Of a stretch of 64,000 nucleotides of DNA, positions 35,751 to 46,594 are shown one piece after another. The notes beneath the pieces were generated by a model that did no database searches, was not told the DNA's origin, and saw only the letters and a program-made list of their open reading frames with translations. The stretch spans positions 2,790,001-2,854,000 of the forward strand of contig NC_089567.1 in assembly GCF_040115645.1 (NCBI RefSeq), in the 5' to 3' direction. The number at the start of each line of letters is the position of its first letter. The stretch's first letter is position 1. Both the position numbers and the translations under genes were made by a program. The DNA is from Euwallacea fornicatus. Its lineage: Eukaryota; Arthropoda; Insecta; Coleoptera; Curculionidae.

Positions 35751-36239
35751 TACAGGGTGCTCGTTTGCAAACGAAACGCTAAGACAATTTACGAAAAAAT
35801 GCTCGAACACGTAAAACTTATTTTTGAGGGGAAACATTGTGTTCATCCGCAAAATCCTTAAGAGGGGGGTTCGGTGACACCTCACTTTGAAAGTAATCTA
35901 ATGTACTTTATAACCCCCGAGTTTGATATGCTGTAAACGCAACAAGGATCATTGTTTCCCAAAAATGAGCAAATTCAGTTATTCACTTTTAGTTATTATA
36001 CTTTACTGCGGTAATAAAAAATATTCGGGTCGAAGCGAAATAACGCTAAGGAAAGCAGTGGTCTCTACGCATGCGCAAAAATAATGTACTTAACAATTTA
36101 TAATAATTTTACTTAACTTTAATTGGATTCTCACGCAAAAATAGATATTACATTTCCCATTCTATAAACAAAAGTAGAATTACTACGAGTGAATTGAGTA
36201 AATGTTGGAAGTGCCCATTTCCGACTTCCATATAATACA

Positions 36240-36640
36240 AAAAAAAATTTGTTCAAAAACATATATGTGGAGTGATTTGATTACATTCGTTAATGATCCG
36301 CTGGCGTCACTCGTTCTAAAACGATGGTTCGGGTCACATAGATTCTATCTTTTAAATTCTATAAAAAATCCAATGGACTTAAGTCAGGAGAACACGAAAA
36401 TTACTCCATGGGTCCTATCGTTCCAATACATTGCTCAGGAAACGTTTGATCTAGATACTGACGAATAGTCAGTGCATAATGAGGTGTCGGACCGTCTTGT
36501 GGGAATATCAAATGGTTTTTCATGTATTGGCCATCGTTTGCAATTATCTTTATTAAGGTCGGATAAATGGTACTTTCCGATGACGCAAGATACATTTTCC
36601 CTGTCATATTACTAGGTAAAAAATATCGATCTATCAAACA
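36240..36640 (-). pseudogene. Decayed IS630/DD41D-type transposase, catalytic part
   Basis: Minus-strand ORF 36401-36637 contains FPQDGPTPHYALTIRQYLDQ, the block around the second catalytic Asp (family form QQDGAPPH). The following sequence, read in shifted frames, gives SPDLSPLDFF, the third-Asp block, and near 36310 QRIINEC. Frameshifts and stops are frequent. Same lineage as the 11.3-, 15.9-, 47.3- and 48.9-kb fragments, but a different family. Confidence 0.7.
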
Positions 36641-37460
36641 ATTACCAAATATTATCCCCCCCCTCCCCTAGATTTTGCTGATATGGCGTCTGACCCTCGT
36701 AAATAATTGCAGGATTTTCATGAGACCACTAATAGCAGCTGAATCGATTCAGAATACCGTTCAAGAATTCGCCTGAGAAATACACATTATAGAGGAACTG
36801 TTGATCATTGAGAATCTGTTCTGATATGCTTTACGCAAAATTGCAAACGATTGTCAAAATCATCCTCAGTAAATTTTTGCACTAAATATATTTTTTTACG
36901 GATGAAATTTGTATTTTTTAAAAATCACTTAAGTACTCGCATGCTTGACACTAGATACCACCTCTAACTTTCTTGTACTTAATGTAGGGTCTTAAAAAAC
37001 ATGTCTCAGAATCACTACCTGAGTAGCCCCATTTACTATCACGTTTACAGCTTGATGCTCTTCGTTTTCTACCGGTCCAGTCAATTTTGTGACAATTCAC
37101 AACCTTAAACTGGCTATTCTTAATATTAGCATTTTTATTGCTTCCAAAGAGACGTGAAATTATTTGCGCCTTTTCGGCAATTGATTATATCATACCTACG
37201 CATTACTTTCAATTTTATCAAGTCCCACTTAAAATGTAGAACACAACGAAATAGATAGTGTCCCTCTTATTATTATATTTATAACACTAAGACGCGTACC
37301 CAAGTTACATTGTTAAGGGGTTCCTTCGATAAATGAAACCACGAAAACGCCAGTTTGGTTTACATAAAATGGATTTGTATTGTAAATGGACTGGGTATTT
37401 AACTTGCACTTATATCAAATAATGAAAGAGTTTTGGTCTAAGTAGGAAGAGGGAGAATGC
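36641..37460. other. Interior of long-TIR element, unassigned
   Basis: No further coding similarity was recognised here. Confidence 0.3.
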
Positions 37461-37461
37461 T

Positions 37462-37725
37462 ATGATTACACGCTATGATTTCGATCACATCCCGACACCG
37501 ACGCAGCTTCCACACGAAGAGAAGAAAAAAGAGAGGAAAAATTACTTCGATTATCCCTTAAGTGCTAAACCCGAGGAATTCCAACCAGGGGCGCACCACC
37601 ACCAAGAACCCTTACGGGCTGTGGCTACGCCGGATCCCATAAATCGCGGCCATCTGGGGAGTATCTATACTAGTCGCTTTTCTGGAAATACTGCAGGCCC
37701 AACAAATTTTCCATCATGGCAATAG
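37462..37725 (+). CDS. Hypothetical ORF in GC-rich block
   Basis: 87-codon open frame starting MITRYDFDHIPTPTQLPHEE, rich in Pro, His and charged residues, with no hydrophobic segment. The block at about 37440-37860 is richer in GC than the rest of the element, and a minus-strand ORF (37665-37853) overlaps its end. It could be a captured host or retroelement fragment. No family recognised. Confidence 0.2.
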   Translation: MITRYDFDHIPTPTQLPHEEKKKERKNYFDYPLSAKPEEFQPGAHHHQEPLRAVATPDPINRGHLGSIYTSRFSGNTAGPTNFPSWQ

Positions 37726-38396
37726 TCCCGACCGAGGAAGCTTCGTTTGACCAGTAGCACATTTCCCAACCAAAACGTACCCTTAGTTTTGGCCTGATGG
37801 GCCAGGTGGTCTGGCACCCAGATGGTATTCACAGAATAAGTGTCGCCGCACATGGGCGTAACTTAATGGATAAAATACAAATACATAACAAAAACAAAAT
37901 TAACAACAACAAACAAAAAACCAATAACTTAAAGTCCCTAACATACATTTCAAATTAAAAATAAGAAAATAATTCCTCATGTTTCGCTAGTTTTTCGAAA
38001 AAATCCATTTATTCATCGTAATAAAAACGAGATAGAGAAAATATCATTCAATTTACCGTGATAAAATTAGACAGGTAAAATAACTAAACGTAAATAACTA
38101 AATTTACGCATTTTTGGGAAGCCGCCATTTTGATAGTATCGACAGCAGAATGTTGAAATTCGGGGGTTATAAAATACATCAAATTACCTCCATGTTGCGG
38201 TTTCACTCGATCCCTTCTTCTATTTAAGATTTTGAGGATAAACACCCTCGCGATTAAGGGATTGCAGATAGGGGAATCGGAATCAGCCTGAAATATTTCC
38301 CCCTTAAAAATAAGTTTTACGTGTCGAAGCGTTTTTCATAAATTCACTTAGCTATACGAAACTGCACGTGTTGCGTTTTCAAGCTGCCACCCTGTA

Positions 38397-38707
38397 TACA
38401 CTTATATTCGTTACTCCGTAACGAAGGCACATACTAAGCGGAGAAAATATTCCCGTGCAGCTGGCTATTCCCATATAGATGTTTAAAATCTACACATTTG
38501 AAATTATTTGTTTCACAAGGCGAAAAAGTAGAAAATTTACTACCGCAGCGAAATTTCGCAAGTCTGGCTTACTTAAACAGCACATTTGCGTTTCATTCGA
38601 GTAAAATATATAATTTTTTCTTCTATCGGTGCGGCATAAACTATGTTTACATCTGATTTTTCTATATTCCTTAAATTTGTGTCCTTTTACTTTTTCCCGC
38701 AGATACA
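38397..38707. other. Unassigned DNA
   Basis: Short gap between two elements; nothing recognised. Confidence 0.35.
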
Positions 38708-38709
38708 TA

Positions 38710-40245
38710 CAGTGGTGGAAAAAAGTATGGAAACTTTTGAATTTTGCATTTAAATTAGACATTAAGGAATATAGGCAAGAGCCATTACTTGAAATATAAA
38801 CTAAACATATTGCTCATTTATTTAAACAATAAAATTAAAATTTTCATTCGCAAGTACGCCCTGTAGAAAATAAATTTAAATTTTACATGGAAAAAAGTAT
38901 GAAAACTTTTTTAAGAACACATTTACAACAAAAAAGTTATTGATATTTTGTAGAGTAACCATTAGCATCTAGAACTGCTTGGCATCGTTTGGGCATAGAA
39001 TCTATTAATTTTTGAACCGTCTCGTTTGGTATTTTAGACCATTCCAATTTAATTATTTCGAAGAGTTCTTTCAAATCTTTAATATTTGAATGGGTTCGAA
39101 TCCGTTGATCCAAAATATTCCGCAAATGTTCACTTGGATTCAGATCTGGAGGCTGAGATGGCCATTCAAGTTTGGTAATATTTTTCTGCAAAAACCATTC
39201 TTTTACTATCTTTGCAGAATGCTTGGGATCATTGTCCTGCTGAAAAACCCATCTAATCGGCATTTCTTCTTCTGCAAACGGTAACATTTTGTTCTCTAGA
39301 ATGTCTTTATATTGAAATCGATCCATACGCCCTTCAATTAGAACGATCGGCCCAACGCCAAATCTCGAAAAACAACCCCAAACTTGGACATTACCACCTC
39401 CATGCTTCACGGTGGGAATTTGATATTTTGCTTTAAATCTAGCACCTGTGGAACGCTTTACTTATTGTCTTCCATCGGATCCGAATAAGCAGAACTTGCT
39501 CTCATCGCTCCAAAGGACCGTATTCCATTGTTGTTTGCTCCAATGCAGATGACTCCTCGCAAACAGCCTTCGAGCCTTTCGATTCTTGTTGGATAATAAT
39601 GGTTTTTTTACTGCAACACGTCCATGAAGTCCTCCACTAATTAATCTATTTTGTATCGTTCTGCTGGTTACTTGAACATCAAACTGTTCCGAAATTTCAG
39701 CAGTAATTCGTCTAGCAGATTTTCTTGGATCTTGTTTTGAGTTCCTTAATACCGCCTTATCAATTTCTGGGATGGTTTTACGGGGACGACAAGTCTTGGG
39801 CAAGTTTTCTACACTGCCCTGCTTCTTAAATTTGGCTATTGTCTTCGTCACAGCACTTTTACTAATCAGAAGAGATCTTGTAATTCCACTTTTCTTCTTT
39901 TTCATTTGATATAAATCTACAACTTTTTGTTTCAAGTCAAACGAGAAATATGCTCTTTTGGGCATTGTTGAAACAAGATTCAATTGAAACAAACCGCACT
40001 TTTGGAAGATCGTACACAATTAAGGGAAAAACAAACCTTTTTATGAATAGTTTCCATACTTTTTTCCAGCACATTTTTATTTTTGTTAAAAATATTGACA
40101 ATAATAAAATTATTTTTAGAATGAAACTTCATATTTGTTTATGTAGACTTATTTACCTTTTAGATATTAAAGATTTCAATTTTAATTAAATATATTATAG
40201 AAAAATGTGAATATATTAAAGTTTCCATACTTTTTTCCACCACTG
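38710..40245 (-). mobile_element. Tc1-like transposon with IR/DR ends, nearly intact
   Basis: 1536 bp, TA at 38708-38709 and 40246-40247. The outer ends are perfect inverted repeats starting CAGTGGTGGAAAAAAGTATG. A shortened copy of the motif recurs inside each end (GGAAAAAAGTATGAAAAC at about 38888, and the inverse of GGAAAAAAGTATGGAAAC at about 40048), giving an IR/DR terminus of about 200 bp. Confidence 0.95.
38937..39965 (-). pseudogene. Tc1-like DD34E transposase with a single nonsense codon
   Basis: 343-codon frame from ATG 39965-39963 (MPKRAYFSFDLKQKVVDLYQ) to the stop at 38937. The only break seen is TAA at 39462-39464, right after FGSDGRQ, where the family has Tyr (one-base change from TAT or TAC). 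HTH domains occupy about residues 5-115 (SKSAVTKTIAKFKKQGS; TSRTIQNRLISGGLHG). Catalytic blocks are WSDESKFCLFGSDGR, QQDNDPKHSAKIV and PPDLNPSEHLR, with 34 residues between second Asp and Glu. PPDLNPSEHLR departs slightly from the usual SPDLNPIEHLW. Otherwise complete. Confidence 0.94.
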
Positions 40246-40247
40246 TA

Positions 40248-41370
40248 TATTGTCCGCCTTTTGACGCAATACTGGCGATTTAAATCCTGAACAACTGCCT
40301 TATTGAGTTAACGTGAGATAAGAGTCGTTAGATGCCCATAACAGGATTTTACAAGCAGAACTGCTATACTCCTGAGATGCATACAAATTTTACCACAGTC
40401 ATAAACGAAATTATCTTACAAGAAGTGTAAGGACATCGGTTACCACTGGCTTAGGAGCTACAATTAACCGCTGACCTAGACGATATTGATGGCTCCATTA
40501 CCAAGCAGTGAACGAAATCCCAAAACGAGGAATATTCAGAAAGCTACTGATTAATCTCGATCGCCTCCAATGTCTCAGTTCATATAGCCAATTTAGAAGC
40601 AAGATATAAAAGATATTCAAGATATTTCATGCCGAGAAGCAGATACATTAGGAGATGCTTATATAGGTAGTATGTAACAACAAATTTTATTAAAAAAGTT
40701 TATGACGCTTTAAGAAATATTTAGTTCTTGTGTATGTTTATTTACTACTTGGTTGATGTTTACCAAATTGCGACTCTCTAATTCCACATAACCAAAAGAC
40801 AGCAATTGCGATTTTTTTATTGCTCAACAAATAAACTAGAGGTGTTTAAAATCATGACTAGATCTTTTTTGTTGTTAGTTGCTAATTCAAGTGAAGAAAG
40901 AAGAAATATCTCCGAAATAGAGCCTTTTAGAGTAGAAAAAAACTGTGTATCATATTCTTCACGGTGAAAAAAACCAGTATTTAAATTTATGGATACGTGA
41001 AGCACCAGAAACTGAATTGTCTACATTGTTTGATCATTTCGAACATTAATCCATTTAGCATGTGGTTTAATGGTGTTCAATTCAAAAAAGTTTTCCAGGA
41101 CAAAGGTTTAACGATGTTTACCAATAAATAATATGCTGATATGCTTTTTATTTATGACTTTGCTAACGGGGCGTTTGCAAAGCACTTTAGCCACCCATTT
41201 ATTAACCATTTTGTTTCCTTTTTAGTTTCATATTTCCATATATGAACGCGAAGAGGCCTACGTCGATAAAGCTTGAACAATAGGTGAGACAATCAAGTTC
41301 TACCTGAAATTTCAACCAAGTTATAGCTGTTTCTTAGAGTTTGTTATTCACACTTTTCTTGGATGTATGT
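40248..41370. other. Unassigned DNA
   Basis: No gene or repeat recognised. Confidence 0.4.
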
Positions 41371-41372
41371 AC

Positions 41373-43031
41373 AGTGAGGGACAAAAGTATTGGCACACCA
41401 GAAGTTCCAATATAAAATGACTGATTCTGGTACATTAGCAAATAACAAATCCAATGAAAACTAATTTATTTCAAACCTCACATCTTAGAGTACTAATTAC
41501 TCCTAGATTTAACATTATATTATTTTTCTAACAAATGGTTACAAATATATAAACTAAGCATGGAAATCCACGGACAAAAGCATTGGCACACTTAGGTAAT
41601 ATATCTAACTAACCAAATACTAATACTTTGTATGAAGACCTTTTTTTCTTATTACTTCAGCTAATCTTCTAGGCATCGACTGTACTAAATTTTGAGTAAA
41701 ATTTGGTTCTAGATCTTCCCATTCTCTTTGTAAAATTTCTTTCAGCTCTAGTTTGCTTGAAATATGATGTTTCCTTATTCGTTTTTCTAACTCATTCCAA
41801 ACATGCTCAATTTGATTGAGATCTGGTGACTGTGGAGGGGTATTTAAAGTGTGGGGAACATTAAATGTGATCCATTGTTTCACGATATAAGCCGTATGCT
41901 TTGGATCATTGTCCTGTTGGAAATAGAATCCGCGATCCAATCGAAGTTTTTCAGCACTCTGCTTTAAATTATTTTTATGGATATTTAAATACACGGTCTT
42001 ATCCATCACATTATCAATAAAGATAAGTTTTCCAACACCACTCGAAGCCATACATCCCCATACCAACACACTACCACCTCCATGTTTGACTGTCTTATGT
42101 AGATTTTGTTGTTCAAGTTCTGTGTTGGGCTTTCTCCATACACACACTTTACCATCGGACTGAAAGATGTTGAATTTTAACTCGTCTGAAAATAATATGT
42201 TGTCCCAAAATTGGTTGTCCCGGTCAATGTACTCTATGGCAAAATTTAGTCTTTTTTTCTTATTTGCTTTACTAATATAGGGCTTTTTTCTGGCTACTCT
42301 AGCTCTATATCCAGCACGATGAAGGGTCCTGCGGACTGTTTTACTGCTAACATCTTTTCCGTTCTCTGCTCTTAAAATGGAAGCAATTTCAGATGCACTG
42401 GTTCTAGGATTAAGTTTAATTTTGTTGACCACTTTTCTTTCTTCCCGCGCAGACGACTTTTTCGGGCGGCCACTTCTGGGTTTATTCAAAAAATCATTAC
42501 TAGTTTAAAATCTTTTTAAAATATTTCTAACAGTATAACGGCTTCTCTATGCTATAGTTGCTATATCTGAATAAGATTTACCATCTCTTCGTAGGTTTAC
42601 AATAATTTTTCTTTCACTGACAGTCGTTTCTTCGCCTTTGCGTCCCATTATTAAGAAAAGTACTAACAAACTGGAAATATTTTCAACTTTGCTTGTCCCC
42701 ACACGTAAAGAATTCATAGCAAATATAAAAAAATAGTAAACAAGTTGTTTGTGAATCAGAAAAACTATTTAATTATTTATATTACAAAGTGTGCCAATAC
42801 TTGGATCCATATAATGCCAATACTCCACAGATTTCCATGCTTAGTTTATACATTTGCAATGTAACCATTTGTTAGAAAAATAAAATAATGTTAAACCTAG
42901 GAGTAATTAGTACCTTAACATGTGAGGTTTGAAATAAATTAGTTTTCATTGGATTTGTTACATGCTAATGTACCAGAACCAGTCATTTTATATTGGAACT
43001 TCTGGTGTGCCAATACTTTTGTCCCTCACTG
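41373..43031 (-). mobile_element. Tc1-like transposon with about 200-bp inverted ends
   Basis: 1659 bp, TA at 41371-41372 and 43032-43033. The ends begin CAGTGAGGGACAAAAGTATT and stay nearly identical for about 200 bp. An inner repeat, GGACAAAAGCATTGGCACAC (41572 on), mirrors the inverse of GTGTGCCAATACTTGGATCC (42790 on): an IR/DR arrangement. Confidence 0.95.
41620..42648 (-). pseudogene. Tc1-like DD34E transposase with two nonsense codons
   Basis: 343-codon frame from ATG 42648-42646 (MGRKGEETTVSERKIIVNLR) to the stop at 41620, without frameshifts. TAG at codon 34 (42547-42549) and TAA at codon 48 (42505-42507) both fall in the first HTH; the rest is open (289 residues from the next ATG, 42489). 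Catalytic blocks: FSDELKFNIFQSDGK, QQDNDPKHTAYIV and SPDLNQIEHVW (DD34E). Gln replaces the usual Pro in NPIEH. The element at 62470 is of the same type. Confidence 0.94.
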
Positions 43032-43033
43032 TA

Positions 43034-43261
43034 TGTAAAGTCGGTATAAAAAGTATTCACAAAGCGACTTATTTCAAAATAGAACATTGTAGATATACGT
43101 CAGTAATGAACTTTATTACTTAAATATAATCCATAAATAATCTCTAGCATTTATAGAAAAGAATCAGTATAACCAAAATGCTTTTCTTCCACATATACAC
43201 CTAACTACAAACAAAAACAAGTATATACGTAAAAAAGCAGGAGTAAAAAGTATTCGTGCAA
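43034..43261. other. Unassigned DNA
   Basis: Short gap between the Tc1-like element and the piggyBac-like end. Confidence 0.3.
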
Positions 43262-44966
43262 TTAACCCTTATTTAGCCGTGTGGGGTATGACATACCCCA
43301 GGCCACGTTGAAACATATATAAGTTTTAAAATTTGAATTTACCGTGCTAGTTTTTTCAGTAGCCTCATTACAGTGCACCAGCTTCGTAATGCACTCGTAA
43401 GCAGTGCTTGAAAAGCATGTTTGGAGTGTACAACGCCCCGCACAACCGTTTACGTGGTTAAAATTTTCAATGAGCACCTAATTGTTTATTTATATAAAAT
43501 GCATAAAATAATTACATATCTGTAATTTTAACCGATATTAGCCGTTGCGTTAGTTTTACCATGCATCGTGCATTGACCGAACAAGAACTGGCAAATCTAT
43601 TACAAGAAGAAGGACAAAAAGAAGAAGAGATTATTACGGATAGCGTTTCTGAAGATGAAGATGAATTTACTGAAATTGTAATGGAACTCGCGAAACAAAA
43701 CTCGGGAACACTTTAGTAGATTTTATTCCACTCGTTATGACACACACAACACTGAATCGTTACAAAACTAAAGATCTTAGGCTTTAACTGGCATTTAAAT
43801 GGAGAAAGTCAAGAGTTAAGGATGCAGGATTTTTCAAGATTCCGGGAGCGTCGAGCTATATCAGTCGTATCGTTATTATTAGAAAAAATAGAATAGAATA
43901 GAGAGTAGTACAAGGTTCGGGGTATCTTAAGTACTAAAAATGGGGGTCAGTACCCATAGGCGTGCTCCGGTTTTAGGCAATAGGCAACATAACCCACAGA
44001 TGGTAACTTTCCAAATTCTTAACCCGTAAAGTCAAGACAATGGCAAGAAAGGATAATTTACAAGGGTGTTGCAGCTGTAGTCTGATTTTGGCAAAAATGA
44101 GAATACTTTAGTCTTTTGTCTTGACGAGGAAGAGGAGTGAAAGTTTTTATGAAGGGTAACCCTTATTGGAAGATAATGGGTTCCCGACATATGGCCATCC
44201 TGGACATACCACTAAGGCAGTGGAAATCCATAGACGTAGCCTAAGGGTACATTACAAAATTATAGTAAGTGACCACAACGACTGTTCTGAAAACACTGAA
44301 AGTAATCAGTGGAGTGGTGATAAGATCCCATTGCAGTATCTAAGTCGATTAACACGAATTGATTTACAATCCAACGATTCGCTTCATCTTGGAGAAGATG
44401 AAGAAACTAAATGGTAGAAACAGCCACCATCTTCCAGAGTAAGGACTAAAAATACCAATATTATGACTGAGTCTGGGGGCCTGAAAGAACCTGCTAGAAG
44501 TGTGACGATAATCAGCGAAGCATTTCTGAGTGTTTTCTGTACACACATCATAGAACTTGTCCTAAAATACCAGGTGTACACGTATGAAATGCCGATTTGA
44601 AAAATCGATAGCGCATCAGTACAAGAAATAGGATAATGATTGTTTTTTTATTTTTTTTATTTTTAGCCATCGACAAGTGATAGCCACGACTATATGATAA
44701 ATTGTAAAAGTGTTTGCACAGTAGTGTTGTACTGCGTTCAATATGTCGAACTTTGTGCCAAATAAAGAGCATTCGCGGACAGTATTAATTTTTTATTTTC
44801 ATTTAAAGAAAACTGCTGCTGAAGCATACCGATTACTTCAAGAAGCTTATGGTGAACATGCTTCATCGCAAGATACGTGTGAACGATGCTTTCGGCGTTT
44901 CAGAAGTGGTGATTTTAATGTTAGGGGCAAGGAACGCGGAAAACCGCCAAAAAAGTATGAAGATGT

Positions 44967-45442
44967 TGTTAAGAATTATACAAATATCCCTGAAATTAAT
45001 ATCTGAGGACAATCGATCTATTCAAACATAATTTAGTTAAGGATAATTTAAGAATCCTGGAATGTATTTAGTTAGCCAATCGTAGTATAATCAATTTTGT
45101 TTCGGTTTAGTCGAGGCGATACCCTGAGGTTCTAATTTATTACTCTGGGAATATTTAGAACCCTTTGTTAGTTTTTCGTCAAGGAACGACGTGAATGGAC
45201 TTTGAAAGGACAGTTAGTTAGCTTTGAGACTTGAACACGAAGATCACGCATCGCAGCTCAGATGCTAACTCACAAATTATACCTGTCATTATATTATAAT
45301 CAATAAAGTTAAGTGCAATAGTGAAGGTTACCATCACAAACAGTTTCTCTGAGACTGCAAAACTCAGAGTGGTCCTCCCGTATTAATCCAGTCAGCTACC
45401 AACAAAATGGTCAAGAATTCTGCATCTTATAGGACCAAACCA
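44967..45442 (+). mobile_element. Solo LTR (476 bp) with 5-bp target duplication
   Basis: Begins TGTTAAGAATTATAC and ends GGACCAAACCA. GATGT is duplicated immediately outside (44962-44966 and 45443-45447). Removing the LTR and one GATGT restores the host mariner codons exactly (GAT GTA GAA TTG), which fixes the borders. It contains AATAAA and, near 45371, GAGTGGTCCTCCCG, similar to motifs at 8487 and 55540. No internal retrotransposon genes remain. Family uncertain; BEL/Pao is a guess. Confidence 0.9.
45302..45307 (+). promoter_or_regulatory. AATAAA polyadenylation signal in the LTR
   Basis: Located 136 bases before the LTR end, a normal place for the R-region poly(A) signal of an LTR. Confidence 0.5.
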
Positions 45443-46349
45443 GATGTAGAATTGCAGGCATTGTTGGACGACGACGATGCACAAACACAAAAACAACTTG
45501 CAGAGCAATTAAGCGTTAGTCAACAAGCTGTTTCCATTCGCCTACGAGAGATGGGAAAGATTCAAAAGGTCGGTAGATGGGTACCACACGAGTTGAATGA
45601 CTGGCAAATGGAGAGACGCAAAAACACATGTGAAATTTTGCTCGAAAGATACAAAAGAAAGTCTTTTTTGCATCGTATCGTCACTGGTGACGAAAAGTGG
45701 ATTTACTTTGAAAATCCAAAGCGCAAGAAGTCATGGGTAGATCCAGGTGCACCATCCACTTCAACTGCAAGACCGAATCGCTTTGGCATGAAAACGATGC
45801 TTTGCGTATGGTGGGACCAGAAGGGAGTGGTCTATTATGATCTGTTAAAGTCTGGTGAAACGGTTAATACCAAACGCTATCAACAACAATTGCTTGATTT
45901 GAACCGTTCTCTGCTCCAGAAAGACCAAAATATCAGAAAAGGCAACACAAGGTCATTTTTCTTTACGACAATGCTCCTTCACATACGGCAAAACCGGTTC
46001 GTGACACGTTGGAAGCGCTCAACTGGGAGGTGCTACCCCATGCGGCTTACTCCCCCGACTTGGCCCCTTCCGATTACCACTTGTTCGCATCTATGGGTCG
46101 CGCACTTGCGCAGCAGCGCTTTGGTTCGTACGATGATGTGAAAAAATGGTTAGATAAATGGTTCGCGGCAAAAGAGGAAACTTTTTACTGCATGATATCC
46201 ATAACAGATGGACAAAATGTATCGCTAGCGATGGAGCATACTTTGAATAATTTAACTTTAATCGTTGTTTCAAATTTGACATGTATTTTTCGAACACAAA
46301 ATCCGCATTTCATACTTGTATACCTGATATAGTAACGAACACATGATTT

Positions 46350-46594
46350 CAAATACAATAAATCCAGCAGCGTCTCACTACTGTGAATCTGGAGAAATTC
46401 CTCTTTCTTTTCGCCGAGACCACCTACTTCTATCTTATGCTGCTCAGATTTCCGCTAACCCGCGAAATCCCGTTTTTCAATTACTGTGCACCGACACCAC
46501 AAATTCCTACCCAATGCACAATATCCTGAATCTACTGGGAGATAATCTCATTCTTTCCAAAACCTCCATCTCAGTAATCTCAGAGATCCCCCCA
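46350..46594 (+). pseudogene. Jockey-type LINE fragment (ORF2, post-RT region)
   Basis: The plus-strand frame reads PAASHYCESGEIPLSFRRDH, then LLLSYAAQISANPRNPVFQL, NSYPMHNIL and ISVISEIPPW. This is the segment between reverse transcriptase and RNase H in insect Jockey-clade LINEs (family forms VESGEPPL.RR and IPEIPPW). Only about 80 codons survive. It follows the piggyBac remnant directly and abuts the Tc1-like fragment at about 46595. RT and endonuclease domains are absent. Confidence 0.75.

Larger units (their letters stand above)
35753..38394 (-). mobile_element. Long-TIR element of the CAGGGTG group
   Basis: 2642 bp with TA on both sides (35751-35752, 38395-38396). The left end starts CAGGGTGCTCGTTTGCAAAC. 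The right, reverse-complemented, starts CAGGGTGGCAGCTTGAAAAC. Arms are alignable for about 260-320 bp: CACGTAAAACTTATTTTTGA against CACGTAAAACTTATTTTTAA, TATAACCCCCGAGTTTGATA against TATAACCCCCGAATTTCAAC, and TTTAGTTATT shared farther in. The interior holds a decayed DD41D-like transposase and a GC-rich block. Confidence 0.85.
44743..46250 (+). pseudogene. Mos1-like (mauritiana-type) mariner transposase, broken
   Basis: ATG 44743 (MSNFVPNKEHSRTVLIFYFH) through KPPKKYED at 44964, then the LTR; it resumes at 45443 with the same frame (VELQALLDDDDAQTQ). WVPHEL linker, TGDEKWIYF with the first Asp. A one-base deletion near 45917 shifts the frame. In the corrected frame YDNAPSHT carries the second Asp and HAAYSPDLAPSDYHLF the third (DD34D). 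A second frameshift near 46185 precedes IASDGAYFE and TAA 46248-46250. Sequence type is close to Mos1 as I know it. Three independent lesions. Confidence 0.93.
44570..46327 (+). mobile_element. Mos1-like mariner, itself split by a solo LTR
   Basis: Ends CCAGGTGTACACGTATGAAA at 44570 and the inverse (TTTCATACTTGTATACCTGA) at 46327. TA at 44568-44569 and 46328-46329. Total 1758 bp; removing the 476-bp LTR and one 5-bp target copy gives 1277 bp, a normal mariner length. Inserted in the piggyBac-like transposase. Confidence 0.93.
43561..46345 (+). pseudogene. piggyBac-like transposase, N-terminal part, interrupted
   Basis: The frame starts at ATG 43561 (MHRALTEQELANLLQEEG) with an acidic stretch (SVSEDEDEFTEIV), common at piggyBac N-termini, and soon hits stops near 43714. 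Around 44450-44568 the conserved start of the DDE domain is recognisable: NIMTESGGLKEPARSVTI, ISEAFLSVF, IIELVLKY. The frame is then cut by the mariner. Joining across it with a single TA continues LVLKY with SNEHM at 46332. No catalytic Asp block remains. Confidence 0.65.
43262..46349 (+). mobile_element. piggyBac-like remnant, 5' end and N-terminal coding part
   Basis: TTAA at 43262-43265 is followed by CCCTTATTTAGCCGTG and a near-palindrome, GGGGTATGACATACCCC, both typical of piggyBac-type termini (TTAACCC). N-terminal transposase pieces follow. It is interrupted by the mariner at 44570-46327 and ends in a LINE fragment near 46350. The 3' half and 3' end were not found. Confidence 0.7.

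Noticed and set aside
43262..43477. Minus-strand 71-codon ORF at the piggyBac end
   Set aside because: It spans the terminal inverted sequence and the near-palindrome, so coding is unlikely.
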